Shown: piece by piece, positions 19,770 to 28,814 of the stretch
Position numbering within the stretch: the first letter of the stretch is position 1
Layout of the letters: each line of letters opens with the position of its first letter
Origin: Streptomyces sp. HM190
Lineage (GTDB): Bacteria; Actinomycetota; Actinomycetes; Streptomycetales; Streptomycetaceae
DNA length: 64,000 nucleotides
Assembly (NCBI RefSeq): GCF_009857135.1
Contig: NZ_CP047318.1
Span: 7,688,001-7,752,000, forward strand
Direction: 5' to 3'
Position numbers and translations under genes: made by a program
Notes under the pieces: generated by a model
Seen by the model: only the letters and a program-made list of their open reading frames with translations
Databases searched by the model: none
What the model was told of the DNA's origin: nothing

Positions 19770-20447
19770 GTGGGCGAGGCGATCGGTCAGATTCTGCCCT
19801 ACGGCGTCGCCGTGGCGCTGAGCGCGTTCCCCATCGTCGGTGTGGTGCTGATGCTCGCCACGCCCAGGGCGCGTACCAACGGCCCGGCCATGCTCCTGGG
19901 CTGGGCCCTGGGCCTCGCCCTCGTCGGCACGATCGTGCTGCTGGTCTCCGGCGGCGCCGGTCCCGGCGAGCAGGGTCAGCCGGCCGACTGGGTCAGCGCG
20001 CTCGACCTGGCGCTCGGGGTGCTGCTGCTGTGGGTGGCGGTGAAGGAGTGGCGCGGCCGGCCGCGCGGCGACGAGGAGGTGACGTTGCCGAAGTGGATGA
20101 AGACGGTCGACTCGTTCACGCCGGTCAAGGCGCTGGCGGTCGGGACGGCGCTGTCCGCCGTCAACCCGAAGAACCTGCTGCTCTCGATCGCCGCGGCGTC
20201 GGCGATCGCGCGCACGGACACCTCCGCCGGAACCCAGGCCGTGGCACTGGCCGTCTACGTGGTGCTCGGGTCGCTCGGACCCGGAACGCCGCTCGTGCTC
20301 TACTTCGCCCTCAGGGAGCGCTCGAAGCACATCCTCGACGGCCTCAAGATCTGGATGGAGCGCAACAACACGGTGATCATGGCGGTGATCTGCCTGATCT
20401 TCGCCGCGAAGCTGGTGGGCGACGCCATCGGCGGCCTCTCCTCGTGA
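19770..20447 (+). CDS. GAP-family (Sap / sulfolipid-1-addressing-like) membrane protein
   Basis: Integral membrane protein of 225 aa with about six hydrophobic segments, beginning GQILPYGVAVALSAFPIVGV. The features PIVGVVLML, ALDLALGVLLLWVAVKEWR, ALSAVNPKNLLLSIAAA and a polar loop rich in KWM-K-D are typical of the actinobacterial GAP/Sap family, which in mycobacteria affects export of surface glycolipids. The substrate here is unknown. GTG 19770 follows GAGGTAGG. Its stop overlaps the GTG of the SulP gene. Confidence 0.82.
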   Translation: MGEAIGQILPYGVAVALSAFPIVGVVLMLATPRARTNGPAMLLGWALGLALVGTIVLLVSGGAGPGEQGQPADWVSALDLALGVLLLWVAVKEWRGRPRGDEEVTLPKWMKTVDSFTPVKALAVGTALSAVNPKNLLLSIAAASAIARTDTSAGTQAVALAVYVVLGSLGPGTPLVLYFALRERSKHILDGLKIWMERNNTVIMAVICLIFAAKLVGDAIGGLSS

Positions 20448-22139
20448 GGGCGCACGTGCGATGGCTGTTCCCCTCACTGCGGGGTTACCGGCGGCAGTGG
20501 CTGGGCCGCGACGCGCTGGCCGGGGCGACCGTGTGGGCGGTGCTGGTGCCCGAGGCGCTCGCGTACGCGACCATCGCCGGCGTGTCGCCCGTGGTCGGCC
20601 TCTACGCGGCGCCCGCCGCCCTGATCCTCTACGCCGCCTTCGGCAGCTCCCGGCACCTGGTGGTCGGCCCGATGGCGGCCACGGCGGCGCTCTCGGCGGC
20701 GATCGTCGGTGACGTCGCCGGAGGTTCGCCGGCGCACTTCACGGCGATGACGGCGGCGCTCGCCCTCACGGTGGGCGCCGCGGCGCTCCTCGCCGGAGTG
20801 CTGCGCCTCGGTTTCCTCGCCGGTTTTCATCTCCGCGCCGGTCCTGAAGGGATTCATCGTCGGCCTGGCACTGACCATCATCGCGGGCCAGTTGCCGAAG
20901 CTGTTCGGTGTCGAGGGCGGGCCGGGGAACTTCTTCGAGAGGATCGGGGCCCTGTTCGCGGACCTCTCGGACACCAGCGGCCTCACCGTCCTCGTCGGCG
21001 CCGGCAGTCTCGCCGTGATCCTCGTGCTCAAGCGGGTCGCCCCGGTCGTCCCCGGCTCGCTCCTCGCGGTGGCCCTGGGCATCGCCGTGGCCGCGGCCTT
21101 CGACCTGGAGGACCACGGCGTCGACGTCGTCGGCGGCATCGCGAGCGGCCTGCCCTCCTTCGGCTTCCCCGACGTCTCGCTGGACGACCTCGGCGCCCTC
21201 GCCGCCGGGAGCGTCGGCGTGCTGCTGGTCGCCTTCGTCGAAGGACTCGGCGCGGCGAAGACCTACGCCGCCCGCGACCACTACGAGGTCGACGCCGACC
21301 GCGAGCTGATCGGGCTCGGGGCCGCCGGCCTCGGTGCGGGCCTGTCCAGCGGCATGGTCGTCAACGGCAGCCTCTCCAAGACCGCCGTCAACGCGTCGGC
21401 GGGCGCGCGCACCCAGCTCTCCGGGCTCGTCGTCGCCGCCCTCACCCTGGTCACCCTGCTCTTCCTCACCGGCCTGTTCGAGAAGCTCCCCGAGGCGGTA
21501 CTCGCGGCTGTGGTGATCGCGGCGGTGATCGACCTGGTCGACATCTCCTCGCTGGTCTCCTTCTACCGGGTCTTCACCCGCAGGCTCGGCGAGGCGTACG
21601 GCGTCGCCGCGCGGCCCGACTTCGTCGCCGCTCTCGCCGCCATGCTGGGGGTGATGGTCTTCGACACGCTGCCCGGCCTCTTCATCGGCGTCGGTGCCTC
21701 GCTGCTCCTGCTGCTCTACCGTTCCTCGCGCCCCCTCATCAGCGAACTGGGCCGGCTGCCCGGGAACGGACACTTCGCCTCGCTCGACAGACACCCGGAC
21801 AGCCGGGGCATTCCGGGCCTGGTGGTGCTGCGCGTCGAGGCGGGCATCTACTTCGCCAACGCCGAACGGATCGAGTCCGCCGTGCGAAGGGCCGCGGCCC
21901 GGGAGGGGGCGACGGCCGTCGTGATCGACGCCGAGACGGTCCCCTTCGTCGACGTCAGCGCGGTGCGCATGCTCGACGGGCTGACCGAGGAACTGGACTC
22001 CCGCGGAGTCCGTCTGCTGCTGGCGCGCGACGTGGGGCAGGTGAGGGACGTGCTGCGGACCGCGGGCGCGGGGGCGGAGCTGAGGCATGTGTACCCCACC
22101 GTGAGGGCGGCGGTCGACGCGGCCAGGACCGGCACCTGA
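20444..22139 (+). pseudogene. SulP-family anion transporter, single-base frameshift
   Basis: A GTG at 20444, overlapping the previous stop, starts RAHVRWLFPSLRGYRRQWLG and continues through typical SulP helices (AGATVWAVLVPEALAYATIA). In the run TTTT at 20824-20827 the frame is lost. Removing one T restores GFISAPVLKGFIVGLALTII and the rest of the protein in the next frame, including GMVVNGSLSKTAVNASAGA and a C-terminal STAS domain (GLVVLRVEAGIYFANAERI, VDVSAVRMLDGLTEEL). Repaired, it would be about 564 aa, normal for the family of sulfate/bicarbonate-type transporters. The single homopolymer indel may be a real mutation, phase variation or a sequencing error. Confidence 0.85.
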
Positions 22140-22165
22140 CCCCACCGGTCGGCACGGGCCCCGAT

Positions 22166-22179
22166 TCGAAACGTTTCGA
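22166..22179. promoter_or_regulatory. LacI-type operator upstream of GH62 gene
   Basis: TCGAAACGTTTCGA is a perfect 14-bp palindrome with central CG, the form used by LacI-family regulators of plant-polysaccharide genes. It lies just upstream of a good promoter. A weaker copy (TCGAAATCTCGA) is at 22263. Confidence 0.6.
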
Positions 22180-22206
22180 TGTCGCGGTCGAATCTTGCGA
22201 GAAGTA

Positions 22207-22234
22207 TTGACGCTGCGTCCCGGCTCCCTATCAT
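22207..22234 (+). promoter_or_regulatory. Predicted promoter of the GH62 gene
   Basis: TTGACG (22207-22212) and TATCAT (22229-22234) are separated by 16 bp, a near-consensus housekeeping promoter and unusually AT-rich for the window. Confidence 0.6.
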
Positions 22235-22633
22235 CCAGATTGATCGAGACTTCGCCTGCTGGTCGAAATCTCGAACAGCCCGGGTGCTCCCTTCCGTGGA
22301 GCGGGAGGTCTCCGGGAGCAGGTCCGCCGAAGCAGACGAGCCGTGAGGAGTCGGCCGATGGTGTGTATGTCATGGGCACGACATTCGCTCCCTCGCTACG
22401 CCCAGTCGGCCGCCCTCGCACCGGCCCTCTCCGCGTCGATCGGGAGTGGGCGCGCGGGGAGGTCGCGCGGGGGATGACGGGCGGCGGGCCCGCACCACGG
22501 CACCTCGTGGGGCCGTGACACCGCAGGGGTGGCCCGGGGCCCAGGGGCCGCCACGCACCGCAGCACATCGACAGTCCGGACCCCCTCCCACGGGGCCGAC
22601 CGGAGCCGCTTGCTCAACAGTCAAGAGGTCGTC
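22235..22633 (+). other. Leader region before the GH62 gene, about 390 bp
   Basis: No conserved open frame. If the 22207 promoter is the real one, the GH62 mRNA has an unusually long 5' leader, with GAGG shortly before ATG 22634. No known riboswitch was recognised. Confidence 0.4.
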
Positions 22634-23653
22634 ATGCGCAAAGTAACGCTCAGCCGCAAACGCATGTCCGTGATGCTCGCCTCCACGGCGGCGGCCCTGG
22701 CCGCGATGGCGGGGACGCTCGTCGCCAACCCGGCCCAGGCGGCCACCAGCGCCTGTTCCCTCCCCTCGACCTACCGATGGACGTCGTCGGGTCCGCTGGC
22801 GCAGCCGTCGAACGGGTGGCGCTCGCTGAAGGACTTCACGAACGTGACGTACAACGGCAAGCACCTGGTCTACGGGACGAACTACGGGACCAACTGGGGC
22901 TCGATGATGTTCACCCCGTTCACCAACTGGTCGGACATGGGGTCGACCCGCCAGAACGCCATGAGCCAGTCCACGGTGGCGCCCACGCTGTTCTACTTCG
23001 CCCCCAAGAAGGTCTGGGTGCTCGCGTACCAGTGGGGCGCCTGGCCGTTCATCTACCGCACGTCGAGCGACCCCACCAACCCCAACGGCTGGTCCGCGCC
23101 GCAACCGCTGTTCACCGGAAGCATCTCCGGCTCCGGCACCGGTCCGATCGACCAGACGCTGATCGGTGACGGCCAGAACATGTACCTGTTCTTCGCCGGT
23201 GACAACGGCAAGATCTACCGGGCGAGCATGCCGATCGGGAACTTCCCCGGCAACTTCGGTTCCTCGTACACGACGATCATGAGCGACACGCAGGCCAACC
23301 TGTTCGAGGCGCCCCAGGTCTACAAGCTCCAGGACCAGAACCAGTACCTCATGATCGTCGAGGCCATGGGGGCCAACGGGCGCTACTTCCGCTCCTTCAC
23401 GGCCTCCAGCCTGAGCGGATCGTGGACCCCGCAGGCCGCCAGCGAGAGCAGGCCCTTCGCCGGCAAGGCCAACAGCGGCGCCACCTGGACCAACGACATC
23501 AGCCACGGCGACCTGGTCCGCAACAACCCCGACCAGACCATGACCGTCGACCCCTGCAACCTCCAGTTCCTCTACCAGGGCAAGGCGCCCAACGCGGGCG
23601 GCCCCTACAACGAACTGCCGTACCGGCCGGGTCTCCTCACCCTCCAGCGCTGA
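22634..23653 (+). CDS. Secreted alpha-L-arabinofuranosidase, GH62
   Basis: Enzyme of 339 aa that removes arabinose side chains from arabinoxylan outside the cell. A Sec-type signal peptide (about residues 1-38, ending NPAQAAT) is followed directly by the five-bladed propeller catalytic domain: STYRWTSSGPLAQPSNGW, LKDFTNVTYNGKHLVYGT, MSQSTVAPTLFYFAPKKVW and GPIDQTLIGDGQNMYLFFAG. Asp67 (LKDF) and Glu225 (LFEAPQVYK) sit where the family has its base and acid; Asp173 (GPIDQT) is also conserved. No carbohydrate-binding module is attached, unlike several Streptomyces homologues. A LacI-type operator upstream suggests sugar induction. Confidence 0.92.
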   Translation: MRKVTLSRKRMSVMLASTAAALAAMAGTLVANPAQAATSACSLPSTYRWTSSGPLAQPSNGWRSLKDFTNVTYNGKHLVYGTNYGTNWGSMMFTPFTNWSDMGSTRQNAMSQSTVAPTLFYFAPKKVWVLAYQWGAWPFIYRTSSDPTNPNGWSAPQPLFTGSISGSGTGPIDQTLIGDGQNMYLFFAGDNGKIYRASMPIGNFPGNFGSSYTTIMSDTQANLFEAPQVYKLQDQNQYLMIVEAMGANGRYFRSFTASSLSGSWTPQAASESRPFAGKANSGATWTNDISHGDLVRNNPDQTMTVDPCNLQFLYQGKAPNAGGPYNELPYRPGLLTLQR

Positions 23654-23956
23654 CCGGCCCGCTCCGAAACGACGTGCCTGAACGGTGCCCGGCCGGGCCT
23701 CCCCGGTCGGGCACCCTCGCGTGGGGGAGCGGCGATCCTCCCCGGACCGGGGGAGGCGGGTGGAGCTGCCCCGTGCTCCGCCCGCACGGTGTCGAGGGGG
23801 CGGGCGGCGCGTCCGTGTCGGGTGCCCGTGGTACCGTCACGCTTTTGCGTGGTTGTCGCGGTGGGCGGTTCCGCGTGCCGGTCCGGCGTCCTCGGGTGCG
23901 CGGGCCGGCCGATCCTGCCGGGCCTTCCTCGGTACGGTCTCTGCGGAAGGCAGCCC
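23654..23956. other. Intergenic region between GH62 and helicase genes
   Basis: It holds the GH62 terminator (23684-23715) and, near 23820-23956, a probable promoter and 5' leader for the helicase. The stretch TTTTGCGTGG at 23842 is the only AT-rich part. No open frame looks real. Confidence 0.4.
23684..23715 (+). terminator. Terminator after GH62 gene
   Basis: Fourteen-base arms (GGTGCCCGGCCGGG / CCCGGTCGGGCACC, one G-U pair) with loop CCTC lie 31 bp after the stop codon. Confidence 0.75.
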
Positions 23957-25393
23957 ATGAAGCATCCCGACGAATCCGGCGCGACGCACGGCGGCTGCGC
24001 CGAGCCCGGGTCCGGTCCCGGACGCGAAGCCGAGGCTCCTCCGCGGCAGCCCGCGGCCGTCTCCTTCGCCGGTCTGGGGCTGCCCGCGCCGGTGCTGCGG
24101 ACGCTGGACGCCCGCGGCGTGCGCGAACCCTTCCCCATCCAGGCAGCCACCCTGCCCGACGCCCTGGCGGGCCGCGACGTCCTGGGCCGCGGACGCACCG
24201 GATCGGGCAAGACGCTCGCCTTCGGGCTGCCCCTGCTGACCCGGACGGCCGGGCGGCGCGCCGAACCGAAGCAGCCCCTCGCGCTGATCCTCACGCCCAC
24301 CCGCGAGCTGGCCCAGCAGATCACCGAGGCGCTGACCCCGTACGCCGAGGCGCTGCGGCTGCGGATGGCCACGGTCGTCGGCGGTGTGTCGATCGGCCGG
24401 CAGATCGCCGCGCTGCGCCAGGGGGCCGAGGTGGTCGTCGCCACCCCCGGACGCCTGCACGACCTGATCGAACGCAAGGGCTGCCGCCTGGGACGGGTGA
24501 GGGTCACCGTGCTCGACGAGGCCGACCAGATGTGCGACCTGGGATTCCTGCCGCAGGTCGTCGACGCCCTCGACCAGGTGGCCCCCGACGGCCAGCGCAT
24601 GCTGTTCTCGGCCACCCTCGACGGCGACGTCGACCAACTGGTCCGCCGCCACCTCCGCGATCCCGCCGTCCACTCGGTCGACCCGTCCGCGGGCGCGGTC
24701 ACGACGATGCGGCACCACGTCCTGGTCGTCCACGGCCCCGACCGCTACGCCGTCACCACGGAGATCGCCGCCCGCGACGGCCGCGTACTGCTGTTCCTCG
24801 ACACCAAGCACGCCGTGGACCAGCTCACCCGGCATCTGCGGGCCGGCGGGGTGCACGCCGGGGCCCTGCACAGCGGCAAGTCCCAGCCGCAGCGCACCCG
24901 GACCCTGGCGCAGTTCAAGGACGGCCACCTCACCTGTCTGGTGGCGACCGACGTCGCGGCCCGCGGCCTGCACGTCGACGACCTCGATCTCGTCGTCAAC
25001 GTCGACCCGCCCACCGACCCCAAGGACTATGTGCACCGCGCGGGCCGCACCGCGCGCGCCGGCGGCTCCGGCAGCGTGGTCACGCTCGTCTCGGCGGGCG
25101 GACGCCGCGAGGTGAGCCGTGTGCTGGCCGAGGCCGGCGTCGAGGCGACCGTCACGAAGGTGCGCTCCGGCGAGGCGGAACTGAGCCGGATCACCGGTGC
25201 CAAGGCTCCCTCGGGGATCCCTCTCGACGGCGGGCCGGCGGCGCCTCGGCCGAAGAACACCAACGCCCCCTTCCGCGGCCTCGGCACGGCCAAGGGCGCC
25301 TCCCGCGGCACCGGAGGCACGTCCCGCAAGGCCGGCGAGGCCCGCAGGCTGGCGGAGGCCCGGAAGGCGGCGCGTGTGCGCCGCGGCGGCTGA
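23957..25393 (+). CDS. DEAD-box ATP-dependent RNA helicase
   Basis: RNA-unwinding ATPase of 478 aa, cytoplasmic. Motifs appear in order: Q motif (F-x2-LGLPAPVLRTL to PFPIQ), Walker A GRTGSGKT, PTRELA, TPGRL, DEAD (VLDEADQM), SAT (LFSATL), then in the second domain LLFLDTKHAVD, VATDVAARGLHVDDLDLV and HRAGRTARAG. The C-terminal 80 residues are Gly/Arg/Lys-rich and probably bind RNA. ATG 23957 has GGAAGG upstream. DEAD helicases of this type aid cold adaptation, ribosome assembly or mRNA decay; which applies cannot be told. Confidence 0.93.
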   Translation: MKHPDESGATHGGCAEPGSGPGREAEAPPRQPAAVSFAGLGLPAPVLRTLDARGVREPFPIQAATLPDALAGRDVLGRGRTGSGKTLAFGLPLLTRTAGRRAEPKQPLALILTPTRELAQQITEALTPYAEALRLRMATVVGGVSIGRQIAALRQGAEVVVATPGRLHDLIERKGCRLGRVRVTVLDEADQMCDLGFLPQVVDALDQVAPDGQRMLFSATLDGDVDQLVRRHLRDPAVHSVDPSAGAVTTMRHHVLVVHGPDRYAVTTEIAARDGRVLLFLDTKHAVDQLTRHLRAGGVHAGALHSGKSQPQRTRTLAQFKDGHLTCLVATDVAARGLHVDDLDLVVNVDPPTDPKDYVHRAGRTARAGGSGSVVTLVSAGGRREVSRVLAEAGVEATVTKVRSGEAELSRITGAKAPSGIPLDGGPAAPRPKNTNAPFRGLGTAKGASRGTGGTSRKAGEARRLAEARKAARVRRGG

Positions 25394-25553
25394 GAGGCGA
25401 GACCGCCGCCCCCGCGCGGACGCCCGCCGACCTCGGGCTCTCGCCGCCGACGGCACCGGCGCCGGGCGGAGGAGAGGGGCGGTGGGCGACAAGCCTCCGG
25501 GGGGCAGGACGTCGCCGGCCGCCGCGGCCCCGCACTGATCCCTGCTCGAACTC

Positions 25554-25582
25554 TTGACCGTCCGTGGTCGCGATCCTACGTT
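25554..25582 (+). promoter_or_regulatory. Predicted promoter of the GH81 gene
   Basis: TTGACC (25554-25559) and TACGTT (25577-25582) have a 17-bp spacer. The predicted start point near 25589 falls directly before the LacI-type palindrome. Confidence 0.6.
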
Positions 25583-25593
25583 GACCCGCGTCT

Positions 25594-25607
25594 TGAGAGC
25601 GCTCTCA
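25594..25607. promoter_or_regulatory. LacI-type operator of the GH81 gene
   Basis: TGAGAGCGCTCTCA is a perfect 14-bp palindrome located between promoter and start codon. It differs from the CebR cellulose operator TGGGAGCGCTCCCA only at one symmetric pair, suggesting a CebR-like repressor responding to beta-glucan oligosaccharides. Confidence 0.75.
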
Positions 25608-25619
25608 GAAGGGTCGCGC

Positions 25620-28600
25620 ATGAGATTCCGTAGACGTCTTGCGCTGGTGTCGGCGGTCACCACTGCCGCCGCTGGTCTGGTGGGCACCATCGGTGGCGGC
25701 GTCGCTGCCGCCGCCACCGTCGAGGTGGGCAGGGGAAGTTACAGCGACGTTCGTCCGGCCGGGACGCAGGGCCCCACCGACAGTGGTGGCCGGCCGGTCA
25801 AGCCCAAGGTCACACCCGCCATGGCGGACAAGCCCGTGCCGACGAACGACTGGTGGTCCTCGCTGGTCTTCCAGCGGTTCGCCGCCAATCCGTGGTCGGA
25901 GAACATGTACGGCCACCCGCTCACCTACAAGGCGGTGTCAGCGGGGCTGGAGGTCGGGTACCCGACGGACCATCAGATCGTCGGTGGGGGAAGGCAGTAC
26001 GAGTTCTCGCACAAGGCCGACCTGACCCTCGGCCTCGCGGGCCTCAACTCGCCCGACGCCAAGGCGGACGGGTGGAGCGACTGGACCGTCACCCCCTACT
26101 GGAAGGACTCCGCGCGCACCCTGCGGGCGACCATCGGCCACGGCTCGCCGTACGTGTACGCGGAGGGCACCGGCGGCGCGGCACGGATCAGCGCCGCGGC
26201 CCCGCCGACCGTCTTCGCCGACCAGGGCAACGTCCTCGGCATCACCATCTCCGGCCACCACTACGCGTTGTTCGCCCCGAGCGGCAGCGACTGGACGGTC
26301 TCCGGCAACGAGATGCGCGCCGACCTCGGCTCCGAGGACTACTTCTCCCTGGCGGTCCTGCCGAGCAAGGAGGCGCTCGCCGACTACCGGAAGTACGCCT
26401 TCAGCTTCGTCACCGGCTCCAAGGTCGACTGGGACTACCGGGAGGGCGACGGCGAGGTCAGGGCCACCTACTCGCTGACCACCGAGGCGAAGGAGGGCGA
26501 GGAGACCGGCACCCTCCAGGCCCTGTACCGCCACCAGTGGCTGCACACCTCCGACCCGCTGACCGACTACCGCTACGTCTCCTCGCGCGGTGAGATGAAG
26601 GTCCGCGAGGGCACGTCGTTCACCACCACGCAGAAGGTGAACGGCGTGCTGCCCGGCCTGCCGAGCGCCGCGGGCGTCGACAAGACCAAGCTCAGGACGT
26701 ACATCGACGACGTGCTGACCCAGGGCGACCCGTTCAGCGGCGCCATCGACACCTACTGGACCGGCAAGGCCCTCGGCAAGCTCGCCCAACTCGTGCCGAT
26801 CGCCGACCAGATCGGCGACACGGCCGACCGCGACAAGCTTCTCCAGCTCATCAAGTCCCGTATGCAGGAGTGGTTCACCGTCGGCGGCCCGTCCGAGTTC
26901 TCCTACGACAAGGACTGGCGCACCCTCATCGGCTACCCCGCCTCCTACGGCAGCGACCAGGAGCTGAACGACCACCACTTCCACTACTCCTACTACGTGA
27001 TGGCCGCGGCGATCGTGGCGCAGTACGACCCCGGGTGGGCCGCCGACTCCGAGTGGGGCGGCATGGTGAAGGAACTCGTCAAGGACGCCGCCAACCCGGC
27101 CAGGGACGACACCAAGTACCCTTTCCTGCGCGGCTTCGACGCGTACGCCGGACACAGCTGGGCCGCCGGCCACGAGGCGTTCGCCGCGGGCAACAACCAG
27201 GAGTCGTCCTCGGAGTCGGTCAACCTCAGCGCCGGCCTGATCATGTGGGGCGCGGCCACGGGCGACAAGGCGCTGCGCGACCAGGGCGTCTACATGCTGA
27301 CGACCGAGTCGGAGGCGATCGCGCAGTACTGGTTCGACGCCGACCAGCAGGTCCACCCCGAGGACTTCACCCATGATGTCGTCGGCATGGTGTGGAGCAG
27401 CGGCGGCGCCTACGCCACCTGGTGGACGGCGAACCCCGAGGAGATCCACGGCATCAACTTCCTTCCCATGACCGGCGGTTCGCTGCACCTGGCGCGCGAG
27501 AAGGAGATGCTCCGCCGCAGCGTGACGGAGATGGAGGAGGAGAACGGCGGTCCGGCCGTCGAGTGGAAGGACATCTTCTGGCAGGTCCAGGCGCTCTACG
27601 ATCCGGGCAGGGCCATGCAGTACTGGGACCAGTGGAACGGCGGCTACGTCCCCGAGGCCGGCGAGACCAAGGCCCACACCTACCACTGGGTCGCCACCAT
27701 GAACGCCGTCGGCGCACCCGACATGACCGTCACGGCCAACACGCCGACGGCCGTCGCCTTCGACAAGGACGACACCACGACCTACGCCGCCCACAACTAC
27801 GGTGCCGAGGAGTGCTCGGTGATCTTCTCCGACGGCGGCGTGCTCAACGTCCCGGCCAGGTCGACCGCGTCCGGAGCGGGCGACGACACCCGGCTCGGGA
27901 CCCTCTGCGGCGCCGCCGGCGGCGAGGAACCGCCGCCGGGCGACGAGAAACCCTCCGCGCCCGGCACCCCGCTCCCGACCGACGTCACCGACACCTCCGT
28001 CAAGCTCACCTGGGAGGCCGCGGCCGACGACAAGGGCATCAGGAACTACGACGTCCTGCGCGGCGGCACGAAGGTCGCCACGGTCACCGGGACGACGTAC
28101 ACCGACACCGCGCTGAGCCCCGGCACCGAGTACTCCTACCGAGTGAGGGCCCGCGACACCGCCGGCCAGGTCGGTCCGCCCAGCGACACCGTGACCGTCA
28201 CCACCACGGGTGACGCACCTCCGCCGTACGTCACGGGCGACACCTTCCACCTGCGGTCGGGCGGCGGACTCGACCCCCGGGAGGCCGCGGCGGCCTCCTC
28301 CGACACCATCCCGTCGGCCGGCGGCACGAACAACGACGGCACACCGAGGAACCCGCTCGTCTACGAGGTGAAGAACGTCAAGGGCACGGTCGAGCCGGGC
28401 ACCGGTACGGCCTTCACGTTCAAGGTGGACGCCGGTGGCGCCGTCGGGTACGCCCAGCAGGCCCGGGTGTCGTACGACCTGACCGGCGACGGCACGTTCG
28501 ACCGTGTCGAGACCTTCCGCTACTTCGCCACGGACCCGGTCCCCGGATGGGAGGAGTACTCCTCGGCACGGCAGGGACTGCACTCCGCCTCGGGCACCCT

Positions 28601-28712
28601 GGGCGACCTGGTCGGCGGCACCGTCCGTGTGGAGGTCTGGAGCGCACTGGGCAACGGCCCGTCCACCCTCCAGGTCGGCACGGGCTCCGTCCTCACCATC
28701 CCGTTCACCTGA
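25620..28712 (+). CDS. Secreted endo-beta-1,3-glucanase, GH81 with FN3 and CBM56-like domains
   Basis: Enzyme of 1030 aa predicted to cleave beta-1,3-glucans such as laminarin or fungal wall glucan. A signal peptide covers about residues 1-33 (MRFRRRLALVSAVTTAAAGL, ending GVAAAA). The GH81 catalytic region (about 60-770) shows PTNDWWSSLVFQRF, NMYGHPL, GSDQELNDHHFHYSYYVMAA near 444 and GHSWAAGHEAF-x5-NNQESSSE near 524, which holds the catalytic glutamates of the family. A fibronectin-III domain (about 777-862) and a beta-sandwich resembling CBM56 (about 868-1030) follow. ATG 25620 lies shortly after the operator; the ribosome site is AGAAGGG. Confidence 0.92.
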   Translation: MRFRRRLALVSAVTTAAAGLVGTIGGGVAAAATVEVGRGSYSDVRPAGTQGPTDSGGRPVKPKVTPAMADKPVPTNDWWSSLVFQRFAANPWSENMYGHPLTYKAVSAGLEVGYPTDHQIVGGGRQYEFSHKADLTLGLAGLNSPDAKADGWSDWTVTPYWKDSARTLRATIGHGSPYVYAEGTGGAARISAAAPPTVFADQGNVLGITISGHHYALFAPSGSDWTVSGNEMRADLGSEDYFSLAVLPSKEALADYRKYAFSFVTGSKVDWDYREGDGEVRATYSLTTEAKEGEETGTLQALYRHQWLHTSDPLTDYRYVSSRGEMKVREGTSFTTTQKVNGVLPGLPSAAGVDKTKLRTYIDDVLTQGDPFSGAIDTYWTGKALGKLAQLVPIADQIGDTADRDKLLQLIKSRMQEWFTVGGPSEFSYDKDWRTLIGYPASYGSDQELNDHHFHYSYYVMAAAIVAQYDPGWAADSEWGGMVKELVKDAANPARDDTKYPFLRGFDAYAGHSWAAGHEAFAAGNNQESSSESVNLSAGLIMWGAATGDKALRDQGVYMLTTESEAIAQYWFDADQQVHPEDFTHDVVGMVWSSGGAYATWWTANPEEIHGINFLPMTGGSLHLAREKEMLRRSVTEMEEENGGPAVEWKDIFWQVQALYDPGRAMQYWDQWNGGYVPEAGETKAHTYHWVATMNAVGAPDMTVTANTPTAVAFDKDDTTTYAAHNYGAEECSVIFSDGGVLNVPARSTASGAGDDTRLGTLCGAAGGEEPPPGDEKPSAPGTPLPTDVTDTSVKLTWEAAADDKGIRNYDVLRGGTKVATVTGTTYTDTALSPGTEYSYRVRARDTAGQVGPPSDTVTVTTTGDAPPPYVTGDTFHLRSGGGLDPREAAAASSDTIPSAGGTNNDGTPRNPLVYEVKNVKGTVEPGTGTAFTFKVDAGGAVGYAQQARVSYDLTGDGTFDRVETFRYFATDPVPGWEEYSSARQGLHSASGTLGDLVGGTVRVEVWSALGNGPSTLQVGTGSVLTIPFT

Positions 28713-28720
28713 GCACGGGC

Positions 28721-28763
28721 AGGTGCCCGGCCCGGACCCCTCGGGGGCCCGGTCCGGGCACCT
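28721..28763 (+). terminator. Terminator after GH81 gene
   Basis: A long hairpin with arms starting AGGTGCCCGG and ending CCGGGCACCT (one internal mismatch) begins 9 bp after the stop codon. Confidence 0.75.
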
Positions 28764-28814
28764 CGTTCGTCGGTTCACTTGCTGCGAGGGGGCGCCGGGG
28801 CCGGAGGCCCGGCT

